Shown here one piece after another: positions 45,033 to 52,826 of a stretch of 52,826 bases of DNA. Made by a program: the position numbers and the translations under genes. Under the pieces are notes generated by a model. The model saw only the letters and a program-made list of their open reading frames with translations. It was not told where the DNA came from and made no database searches. The stretch is taken from positions 1-52,826 of the forward strand of contig NZ_JADWYQ010000043.1 of assembly GCF_022414575.1 (NCBI RefSeq). The letters run 5' to 3'. Source of the stretch: Streptomyces sp. MUM 178J (GTDB taxonomy: Bacteria > Actinomycetota > Actinomycetes > Streptomycetales > Streptomycetaceae). The first letter of the stretch is position 1. Each line of letters opens with the position of its first letter.

Positions 45033-47552
45033 TCAGCCTCGCTGGCGGGACGGGCGGCGCAGAGCCGCCGCCCGGCGATCCGGCCGCATACGCTGCATGC
45101 GCCGGCCCCAGCGGTCCGTGACCGCACGCCATCGGTCCAGCAGGGACCACAGTGCCCGCACGGACGAGCGCGGCAGCAGCAGCGCCCGCAGCCGCGTCCA
45201 GCGATCCGCGTTCTCCAGGAGCCCGGCGCGGATGAGCGACGCGTCCTCCGCCAGGCCCGGGCCCGGCCGGGGTTCCGGCGCGTAGAGCACCTGCTCGACC
45301 GCGCTCGCCGCCCGGTGCACCGCTTCCGCCGGCTCCTGCTCCAGCTTGCCCATGCGGACGATGCGGGCCGCGGCCCTGCGGGGCGTCTGCGACTCGTCGG
45401 GCGGAATGCCCAGGTCCCAAGCGGAGTCGATGATCTCCTGCCAGGCCGCCAGCGTGCCGACCGACGCTCGGGCAGAACCTATGCCGTCCGCGTCGAGCAG
45501 CCGGACGCCCGCACCGTCACCCGGTCCGGGAGTCCCCTGGCCACCCGGAGTGCCCTGAAGACCCGGGCCGCCCGACGCGGCCAGCCGCCGTGCACGGGTT
45601 CTGAGCCGCCACAGCAGCGGGAGCAGCGGCAGCAGCACCGCCGCCGCCACCGCCGGCGCGACCCACAGCACTGTCCCCAGCGGGAAGCCATCGTCCGACG
45701 GCGGGGTGATCTCGGCCGGCGCGGCCGCGCCGCACTCGCCGAGCCGCCGCTCGTACTCCGGGCACCGGTCGCTCTCCGCAGGCGCCGCAGAGGGCGCGGC
45801 TGAGCTGTCGGGCGCCGGCTCCGCCGGGGTGGACGGGCCGCCGGACGGCGCCTGTTCCCTGGTGTACTCCGGTACGTTGCCCCGGTCCGGAGTCGGCTCG
45901 AACCGTGTCCACCCCACACCCTCGAAGTACAGCTCGGGCCAGGCGTGCGCATCGCGCAGCCCCACCGACATCGTCCCGTCGGACTGCAGGGAACCGGGAG
46001 TGAAGCCCACCGCGACCCGCGCCGGAATCCCCAGCGTTCTCGCCATGGCCGCCATCGAGAACGAGAAGTGGACGCAGAAGCCTTCCTTCTGCTTCAGAAA
46101 GCGGCTGATCGCCGTGACTCCGGTGCCGGACTCCACGTCGGTGTCATAGGTGAAACCGCCGTCGTCGGCGAACCACTGCTGGAGCTTGACCGCACGCTCG
46201 TAGTCGTTCGCCGAGCCCCGTGTGACGTCCCGCGCGGTCTGCGACACCACGTCGGGCAGCACATCGGGCACCTTCGTGTACTCGCGCTGCACCGCGGACG
46301 GCGGCCGGGGCGCCCGGATCAGCTGCTCACGGGTCGGCTCCACGATCAGGCTGCTCACCGAGTACTGCGCGCCCTTGGTGGTCTGCCCGCGGTCGCCGAC
46401 CAGCGTCCGTCCCTCGGGCTCGAACCGCCAGCGCCCGTCGATCTTCACCGACATCGCCGGATAGGGCAGGGGCAGCCAGTTCTGCCGGTAGGAGTCGGCG
46501 GCGGAGAGGTTGGTGATGACCTCGGTGACCCGTACGTCCGGGCTCAGCCCGTCCGGCTGGGGCAGCCGCCCGGGCACATCGGTGACCTTGCGCTCCGACG
46601 ACTTCCAGGCCGTGCCGTCGAACTGGTCGAGGGCCACGATCCGCAGATACAGGTTCCGGGTGTCCTCCGCGTTGGTGCGGTAGCGGATGACCTCGCGGTC
46701 CTCGGGCTGGTTCAGGCTGTCCTGGAGCGAGACCAGCGGATTGACCGCCGAGATGGTGCCGCCCCCGCCGATTCCGGGCCCTGAACCGCCGCCCGGGCCG
46801 AGGAGCAGCCCGCCGTCCAGCGCGGGCAGCGCCGCGGGGACCGCCAGCGCCACACCCAGGGCGAGTGCCCCTATGCGGCGTCCCGTCCGCACCGGCGCAA
46901 GGGCACGGCCGCCGGCCGCGTCCAGCCCGGACGACATGCGCCCGCGTGCCGGAGACGCCCCGCCGAAGACCCTGCCCCACTGGGACAGCCGCTCGCGGCC
47001 CTCCGCCAGCAGCAGCACCAGATAGCCGGCGCCGGCGAGCAGGAAGTACAGCCAGCCCGCGCGGCCGCCGGACAGGCTCGCGGCCACCGAGTACAGCGCG
47101 AGCAGCGGCAGCCCTGCCGGCGCCGCCATGCGGAACGTCACCGCAAGGGCGTCCACCGTGAGGCCGATCAGCAGCACCCCGCCGATCACCATCAGCCTGA
47201 TCCCGTCGGTCGCCGGGGCCGGCGACGCATACCGCGCCACGTCCTCCGCGCCCGAGGACAGCAACTCGCCGAACCTCGCCAGCGACGAGGGCGTGGGAAT
47301 CAGCGCGCCGAACGCCTGCTGTCCGGTGAAGACGGCGGTCATCAGAACCAGCGCGACCAGCGCCTGCAGCGCGACCGTCAGCATGCGGCCCAGCGGCACG
47401 CGCCGCGCGATCGCCCCCGCCCCGGTCACCAGCGCAAGCAGGAAGGCCGCCTGCACGATCCAGGTGGCTGGATCGACCAGCGGCAGCAGCGCCGCCGCCG
47501 CCAGCAGAGTGGCCGCATAGGCGCACAAGGCCATCCGCTCGCGACCGCTCAT
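45033..47552 (-). CDS. Transglutaminase-like membrane protein (TgpA family)
   Basis: 839 residues. Five or six N-terminal membrane helices (about 5-210) precede an extracytoplasmic transglutaminase-fold domain. The catalytic Cys is in KEGFCVHFSFSMAAMAR, His in RDAHAWPELYF and Asp/Glu in the following GWTRFEPTP. A Pro/Ala-rich linker and a last helix (TVLWVAPAVAAAVLLPLLPLLW) lead to a cytoplasmic DUF4129-like tail. It is the third gene after moxR and DUF58, a conserved actinobacterial set with a probable cell-envelope role. ATG 47552 is preferred. Confidence 0.9.
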   Translation of the reverse strand: MSGRERMALCAYAATLLAAAALLPLVDPATWIVQAAFLLALVTGAGAIARRVPLGRMLTVALQALVALVLMTAVFTGQQAFGALIPTPSSLARFGELLSSGAEDVARYASPAPATDGIRLMVIGGVLLIGLTVDALAVTFRMAAPAGLPLLALYSVAASLSGGRAGWLYFLLAGAGYLVLLLAEGRERLSQWGRVFGGASPARGRMSSGLDAAGGRALAPVRTGRRIGALALGVALAVPAALPALDGGLLLGPGGGSGPGIGGGGTISAVNPLVSLQDSLNQPEDREVIRYRTNAEDTRNLYLRIVALDQFDGTAWKSSERKVTDVPGRLPQPDGLSPDVRVTEVITNLSAADSYRQNWLPLPYPAMSVKIDGRWRFEPEGRTLVGDRGQTTKGAQYSVSSLIVEPTREQLIRAPRPPSAVQREYTKVPDVLPDVVSQTARDVTRGSANDYERAVKLQQWFADDGGFTYDTDVESGTGVTAISRFLKQKEGFCVHFSFSMAAMARTLGIPARVAVGFTPGSLQSDGTMSVGLRDAHAWPELYFEGVGWTRFEPTPDRGNVPEYTREQAPSGGPSTPAEPAPDSSAAPSAAPAESDRCPEYERRLGECGAAAPAEITPPSDDGFPLGTVLWVAPAVAAAVLLPLLPLLWRLRTRARRLAASGGPGLQGTPGGQGTPGPGDGAGVRLLDADGIGSARASVGTLAAWQEIIDSAWDLGIPPDESQTPRRAAARIVRMGKLEQEPAEAVHRAASAVEQVLYAPEPRPGPGLAEDASLIRAGLLENADRWTRLRALLLPRSSVRALWSLLDRWRAVTDRWGRRMQRMRPDRRAAALRRPSRQRG

Positions 47553-47587
47553 GACCACACCCCGCTCATGAACCACACCCCGCTCAT
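47549..47587 (-). other. 12-codon minigene linking DUF58 and transglutaminase genes
   Basis: ATG 47587 overlaps the DUF58 TGA (ATGA). It opens a 12-codon frame, MSGVWFMSGVWS, whose TGA overlaps the transglutaminase ATG 47552 (again ATGA). The frame is made by a duplicated 17-18-bp unit (ATGAGCGGGGTGTGGTTC and ATGAGCGGGGTGTGGTC). Confidence 0.6.
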
Positions 47588-48956
47588 GACCAACCCCCAG
47601 AGAATGCGTTGGACGGCCCTTGGGACTCGGCGCGCTGCCGCCCGGCCAGCTGCCACAGTTCGGTGAGCGAGGCCCCGGATGGCACGGCGAGCGCGGTCCA
47701 GCCGGACTCGCGAAGCAGCCGCAGCCGCTCCTCGACCGCGCCGGCCACCTCGCCGCCGGTCAGCCACGCCCCGCTGTCCAGTACAAACGCTACGGCCGCG
47801 GCGGAGCGCTGCCGCATCCGGGCGGCCAGCGCGGCCTGTTCCTCGTCCAGATCGCCGAAGAAGGCGATCAGCAGTCCCTCGCGGCCGCCGCGCAGCGCGT
47901 CGTGCGCACGGGACAGCCCGGCCCCGTCCGAATGGTCGGCCACCGCCAGCGTGTCCATCATCAGCCCCGCCGCGTCCGCCGACTCCTGGGGCGATCCCGC
48001 GAAGCCGTCGCCGCCGCCCTCGCCCGGCACCGCGCTCCCGGTGTCCGTCAGCAGCCGGACGGCGAACCCGCGCTCCAGCGTGTGAACCAGCGCCGAGGCG
48101 GCCCCCGACACAGCCCATTCGAACGCCGAGTCCGGGCCCGCGCCCTCGTAGGCGATCCGCCGGGTGTCCAGCAGGACCGTGCACCGGGCCCGCTGCGGCT
48201 GCTCCTCGCGGCGCACCATCAGCTCCCCGTAGCGGGCGGTGGAGCGCCAGTGCACCCGGCGCAGATCGTCGCCGTGCCGGTAGGCGCGCGGAATGATGTC
48301 GTCGTCGCCCGCCAGGGCGAGCGAGCGCTGCCGTCCGTCCCCGTATCCCGACGCATCGCCCGCGAGCTGCGTCGGGGGGAGCGTCTCGGTCCGCGGTATC
48401 ACCGTCAGGGTGTCGTACGCGCTGAAGGAGCGGGTCAACTCGCACATCCCGAACGGGTCGCTCAGCCGAAGTTGAAGCGGTCCGAGCGGATAGCGCCCGC
48501 GCAGATCGGAGCGCACCCGGTAGGACACCTCGCGGCGGCCGCCCGCCTCCACGCGGTCGAGCACGAAGCGGGGCCGGGGGCCCAGCACATACGGCACATG
48601 GTCCTGGAGCATCAGCAGCCCGGTCGGCAGCCGGGAGACATTGTCCAGCCGCAGGTGCACACGCGCCTCGGAGCCCGCCGCCACCCGCGAGGGGGAGAGC
48701 CGTCTGCTGGCGGCGACCCGGTAGCGGGTGCGGTAGAGCACGGTGGTGCACACCAGCGGCAGCACGGCGAGCAGCAGCCCGACCCGTACGAGGTAGTCCT
48801 GCCCCAGGACGTAGGCGCATCCCGCGGCGGCCAGCCCGGCGGCCAGGAACGACCGGCCGCGGGTGGTCAGCCCGCCCAGCGCGGCCCGCACCCCGCCTGC
48901 CTCCCCGCCTCCCGAGCCGGGCCCCTCGTCCCGCGCGCCGGCCGGCACGGAGGGCA

Positions 48957-48957
<1 letters not shown>
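47584..48957 (-). CDS. DUF58 domain protein
   Basis: 457 residues. Two adjacent membrane helices lie at about 33-72. The DUF58 signature is in the middle: REYRHGDDLRRVHWRSTARYGELMVRREEQP-like text, here RAYRHGDDLRRVHWRSTARYGEL. A von-Willebrand-like region with VLLDTRRIAYEGAG follows. It is normally encoded beside MoxR ATPases and may be a MoxR client or scaffold. ATG 48957 overlaps the moxR stop (TGATG); GTG 48960 is an alternative. It ends with the ATGA junction to the minigene. Confidence 0.9.
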
Positions 48958-50003
<1,046 letters not shown>

Positions 50004-50272
50004 CCGGCCCTCCTCGGCCCATCCCCACGCTCCTGTCGAGCAGGGGCCCTTGCCGGGCCGAGACGCGTCCTGCCGCCCGGCCCACCCCGACACACGGACA
50101 CCCGCCCCGGAAAGTTCCCGAAGTCCATCCGCGGGGTGTCACACACGCATTCTTGTTGCCGGTGGTCCGCGCTGTCACTCGCCTGTGGATAACTCCGGGC
50201 GATTTGTCGGCGTTGCCGTGAATTCCCGCCCGCTGAGCTGGCCATTCGCCTGCTTCAACGGGCCACGTCGGG
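50004..50272. other. Promoter-bearing spacer before moxR
   Basis: No gene is seen. On the minus strand GTGACA and AAGAAT stand 18 bp apart as a weak promoter for the moxR operon. The perfect DnaA-box-like nonamer is listed separately. Confidence 0.45.
50184..50192. promoter_or_regulatory. Single DnaA-box-like nonamer
   Basis: TGTGGATAA is the exact complement of TTATCCACA, the classical DnaA box. It stands alone upstream of moxR; no cluster of boxes is near. Confidence 0.3.
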
Positions 50273-50851
50273 TCACTGGGCGGGGTCGATCTCCCGCAGC
50301 ACGCCCTTGGTGACGTCGAAGACAAAGCCGCGCACGTCGTCCTTGTGCAGCAGGAAGGGCGAGGTGCGCACCCGCTGCATCGACTGCCGCACGTCCTGGT
50401 CGACGTCCCGGAACGCCTCCACCGCCCACGCCGGACGCTGGCCGACCTCGTCCTCAAGCTCATGCCGGAAGTCCTCCGTCAGGGACTCCAGGCCGCAGTT
50501 GGTGTGGTGGATGAGGATGACGCTGCGGGTGCCCAGCGCCCGCTGGCTGATGGTGAGCGAGCGGATCACATCGTCCGTGACCACGCCTCCCGCGTTGCGG
50601 ATGGTGTGGCAGTCGCCCAGCTCGAGGCCGAGTGCCGCGTGCAGGTCGAGCCGTGCGTCCATGCATGCGACCACGGCGACCTTCAGCACGGGCCGGGCGT
50701 CCATCCCGGGGTCCTGGAAGCCGTCGGCGTAGTGCCGGTTCGCCTGGACCAGCCGGTCGATGACCCGGGCGTCGGGGCCGGCCGTGGCGTCGGAGGCGGG
50801 GGAACCTCCGGTGCTGGCGGCGTCAGCGGTGTGGTGCGGGGAAGTCGACAT
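50273..50851 (-). CDS. Beta-class carbonic anhydrase
   Basis: 192 residues. Zinc ligands are Cys63, His116 and Cys119, with the Asp65-Arg67 pair of the active site (VVACMDARLD and IHHTNCG). It interconverts CO2 and bicarbonate. The start is ATG 50851, 7 nt after TAACGT on the minus strand; GTG 50872 is less likely. No bicarbonate-transport gene is adjacent. The gene lies between the moxR operon and the division cluster, divergent from rsmH. Confidence 0.92.
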   Translation of the reverse strand: MSTSPHHTADAASTGGSPASDATAGPDARVIDRLVQANRHYADGFQDPGMDARPVLKVAVVACMDARLDLHAALGLELGDCHTIRNAGGVVTDDVIRSLTISQRALGTRSVILIHHTNCGLESLTEDFRHELEDEVGQRPAWAVEAFRDVDQDVRQSMQRVRTSPFLLHKDDVRGFVFDVTKGVLREIDPAQ

Positions 50852-50858
50852 GGGACCG

Positions 50859-50864
50859 ACGTTA
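50859..50864 (-). promoter_or_regulatory. -10 box of the carbonic anhydrase gene, leaderless geometry
   Basis: TAACGT (minus strand), 7 nt, then ATG 50851, with no ribosome site. Confidence 0.5.
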
Positions 50865-51050
50865 GTGGGCACACCCGTTTAAAGCTCGCTGTGAGAGCGG
50901 ACAAAGAACGTCAATGGCGCTTGTTGTGAGGCAGCCCACAGACAGCCCGCAGGGGTGTGCGGGGCAGGCCCCGCAGGGGTTGCGCGGGACGGGGCGCGGA
51001 AGGACCCGGCGGCGCCCTCGCGACGCGCCGCCCGATGCCCGGCCGGTTGA

Positions 51051-51078
51051 TTGACCGCAAAGGACCGTGGACTAAAGT
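51051..51078 (+). promoter_or_regulatory. Promoter of the division and cell-wall cluster
   Basis: TTGACC (51051-51056), a 16-bp spacer and TAAAGT (51073-51078) make a vegetative-type promoter about 94 nt before rsmH. No mraZ gene or MraZ-box repeats (GGGNG arrays) are seen in the spacer. Confidence 0.7.
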
Positions 51079-51171
51079 GACGCGCAGTTCACGGACACAA
51101 CCTGCGCATCCCGCAGATTTTCCACGATTCCCCGCGAGTGCGCATGTCCGCGCCGTTCATGGAGAGGGCGC

Positions 51172-52125
51172 ATGAGCCAGACCCGACACGTCCCGGTGAT
51201 GCTCCAGCGGTGCCTGGACCTGTTGGCCCCGGCGCTGCGGCAGCCGGGCGCGGTCGTCGTGGACTGCACCCTCGGCCTCGGCGGGCACAGCGAGGCCCTG
51301 CTCAAGGCGTTCCCCGAGGCCCGGCTGATCGCCCTCGACCGGGACAAGGAGGCCCTGCGGCTCGCCGGCGAGCGGCTGGCCCCCTACGGCGAGCGCGCCG
51401 CCCTGGTGCACGCCGTCTACGACGAGCTGCCCGAGGTGCTCGGCCGGCTCGGCGTCCCGCGCGTCCAGGGCGTCCTGTTCGACCTCGGCGTCTCCTCCAT
51501 GCAGCTCGACGAGGCCGACCGCGGCTTCGCCTACGCCCAGGACGCGCCGCTGGACATGCGGATGGACCAGACGGCCGGCGTCAGCGCCGCCGAGGTCCTC
51601 AACACCTACCCGCCGGGCGAGCTGGTGCGGATCCTGCGCACCTACGGCGAGGAGAAGCAGGCCAAGCGCATCGTCTCAGCCGTCGTGCGCGAGCGGGAGA
51701 AGGAGCCCTTCACCACCAGCGCCCGCCTCGTGCAGCTGATCCGCGACGCGCTGCCGCAGGCCGCCAAGCGCACCGGGGGCAACCCCGCCAAGCGGACCTT
51801 CCAGGCGCTGCGCATCGAGGTGAACGGCGAGCTGTCGGTGCTGGAGCGGGCCGTGCCGGCCGCCGTGGAGGCCCTGGCCGTCGGCGGGCGGATCGCCGTC
51901 CTGTCGTACCACTCACTCGAGGACCGGCTGGTCAAACAGGTCTTCGCGGCCGGCGCCGCCAACACCGCGCCCCCCGGCCTGCCCGTCGTCCCGGAGCAGT
52001 ACCAGCCGAGGCTGAAGCTGCTGACGCGCGGCGCGGAACTCCCCACGGAGGAGGAGGTCGCCGAGAACCGACGCGCCGCGCCCGCCCGGCTCAGGGCGGC
52101 GCAGCGCATCCGGGAGGACGTGTGA
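51172..52125 (+). CDS. rsmH: 16S rRNA (cytosine1402-N4)-methyltransferase RsmH (MraW)
   Basis: 317 residues. Motifs [18 protein letters not shown]-binding [63 protein letters not shown] and [16 protein letters not shown] are all typical. It N4-methylates C1402 of 16S rRNA. GAGAGGG lies before ATG 51172. It is the first gene of the division cluster, and its TGA overlaps the ftsL start (GTGA). Confidence 0.96.
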   Translation: MSQTRHVPVMLQRCLDLLAPALRQPGAVVVDCTLGLGGHSEALLKAFPEARLIALDRDKEALRLAGERLAPYGERAALVHAVYDELPEVLGRLGVPRVQGVLFDLGVSSMQLDEADRGFAYAQDAPLDMRMDQTAGVSAAEVLNTYPPGELVRILRTYGEEKQAKRIVSAVVREREKEPFTTSARLVQLIRDALPQAAKRTGGNPAKRTFQALRIEVNGELSVLERAVPAAVEALAVGGRIAVLSYHSLEDRLVKQVFAAGAANTAPPGLPVVPEQYQPRLKLLTRGAELPTEEEVAENRRAAPARLRAAQRIREDV

Positions 52126-52760
52126 GCGGAGCGGGCAGGCAGCTGCGGGGGCGGGCCGCCCGGCTCGCCCGGCTGCTGCCGTCGGGGCCGAACACCGCGG
52201 CCCGCACCCCCTTCGTGCTGCTGATCGTCCTCCTCCTGGGCGGCGGGCTGATCACCCTGCTGCTGCTGAACTCCTCCCTCAACCAGGGCTCGTTCGAGCT
52301 GAGCGAGCTGAAGAAGAAGACCACCGAGCTGACCGACGAGCAGCAGGCCCTCCAGCGGGACGTGGACAGCCGCTCCGCGCCCGACGCACTGGAGCGAAGG
52401 GCCCGCGAGCTGGGCATGGTGCCGGGCGGCAACCCGGCCTTCCTCGACCCGGACGGCAAGGTCAGGGGCGTCCCCCGCAAGGCGGCGGCCCCGCCTCCGG
52501 AGCCGACCCCCACCCCCACCCCCACGCCCACCCCCACGCCCGCCCCGGACCCGACGCCCGCGGCGGAGGCCACGACCGGCGCGGAGCCGCAGCTCACAGC
52601 CCCGCCGTCCGGCGCCGGCGGGACACCGAAGAGCCCCGGCGGCCAGGAATCCGCGCAGGAGGCCCCCGGCCCGTCCGACGCCGCCGCGGGCGCCCCCGCC
52701 GCTACGACGGCCGCGAACCCCGAAGCCCCCGAGACAGACTCCGCAACCCCCGGCAGGTGA
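52122..52760 (+). CDS. ftsL: Cell division protein FtsL
   Basis: 212 residues from GTG 52122, overlapping the rsmH stop. One membrane helix ([21 protein letters not shown], about 29-49) is followed by a coiled coil ([24 protein letters not shown]) and the [15 protein letters not shown] motif that ends normal FtsL. The last 90 residues are a Pro/Thr/Ala-rich tail starting with a (PT)n stretch, built from CCCACC-type DNA repeats. FtsL bridges FtsQ/B and the FtsI synthase at the septum. Confidence 0.9.
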   Translation: MSGAGRQLRGRAARLARLLPSGPNTAARTPFVLLIVLLLGGGLITLLLLNSSLNQGSFELSELKKKTTELTDEQQALQRDVDSRSAPDALERRARELGMVPGGNPAFLDPDGKVRGVPRKAAAPPPEPTPTPTPTPTPTPAPDPTPAAEATTGAEPQLTAPPSGAGGTPKSPGGQESAQEAPGPSDAAAGAPAATTAANPEAPETDSATPGR

Positions 52761-52763
52761 TGT

Positions 52764-52826
52764 GTGCCGCCCCAGCAACCGCCCCGCCGCCGGGTGCCCG
52801 GCCCCGCCCGCCGCCCCGCCCAGCGC
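52764..52826 (+). CDS. ftsI: 5' end of ftsI (septal peptidoglycan transpeptidase), cut by window edge
   Basis: From GTG 52764 the frame gives 21 codons, starting PPQQPPRRRVPGPARRP and running off the window. The basic Pro/Arg-rich lead is the usual cytoplasmic N-terminus of actinobacterial FtsI. AGGTGA lies just upstream, and the spacing from the ftsL stop is 3 bp. The identity rests mainly on order. Confidence 0.7.
   Translation, partial: MPPQQPPRRRVPGPARRPAQR

Noticed and set aside
43873..45420. Minus-strand frame through the DUF3040 gene and the spacer
   Set aside because: It crosses two terminators and the promoter of DUF3040 and has no domain or ribosome site.

Overview
The window is chromosomal DNA of a Streptomyces or very close relative. 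Very high G+C, GTG and TTG starts, GC-rich palindromic spacers and the gene order (glucokinase, phosphofructokinase, DAHP synthase, bacterioferritin, PASTA kinase, thi genes, metF, then rsmH-ftsL-ftsI) all match the Streptomyces core chromosome as I know it. I see no tRNA or rRNA gene, no IS or prophage and no CRISPR array; about 44 protein genes are supported. Names come from motifs and remembered family features, not from a search.

Left part (1-8.4 kb): the end of a peptidase-MA-like protein, a GT87 membrane mannosyltransferase divergent from a PimB-like GT4 enzyme, a cholesterol oxidase preceded by an exact 27-bp palindrome, a long-chain acyl-CoA ligase and a metallophosphoesterase. Carbon block (8.5-19.9 kb): an SRPBCC protein overlapping an ArsA-like ATPase with a changed P-loop, a small acidic protein, glucokinase glkA, an endonuclease-family protein, a membrane protein with an esterase, an acyltransferase, a two-component system resembling MacS/MacR, a phosphofructokinase with PPi-type residues, and a D-2-hydroxyacid dehydrogenase.

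Aromatic and iron block (20-24.6 kb): a fused anthranilate synthase TrpEG on the minus strand has a leader peptide with three consecutive Trp codons and an attenuator. Divergent to it is a class II DAHP synthase. Then come bfd, behind an iron box, and bacterioferritin. Middle (24.7-38 kb): a sulfite-oxidase-like protein, endonuclease IV, a PASTA Ser/Thr kinase, thiO-thiS-thiG under a TPP riboswitch, a FAD reductase with a low-complexity insert, an Rv2175c-like DNA-binding protein, thiE, metF, a membrane protein with a Tyr/Gln-rich tail, and a phytoene-desaturase-like flavoprotein.

Right part (38-52.8 kb): an operon of degenerate ABC ATPase, YhgE/Pip membrane protein and TetR regulator, with a matching operator; a HEPN-domain protein; a methyltransferase; DUF3040; a moxR-DUF58-transglutaminase operon; beta-carbonic anhydrase; and the start of the division and cell-wall cluster (rsmH, ftsL, 5' end of ftsI). 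No mraZ lies upstream of rsmH.

Two themes run through the window. At least eight starts sit 6-8 nt after a TANNNT box without a Shine-Dalgarno sequence, the geometry of leaderless transcripts. Many spacers carry related palindromic or tandem GC-rich repeats. No wholly new multi-gene system is evident. The best leads are the cholA palindrome, the PPi-type phosphofructokinase, the stop-start relay before the transglutaminase gene, and the degenerate ABC/YhgE/TetR operon.
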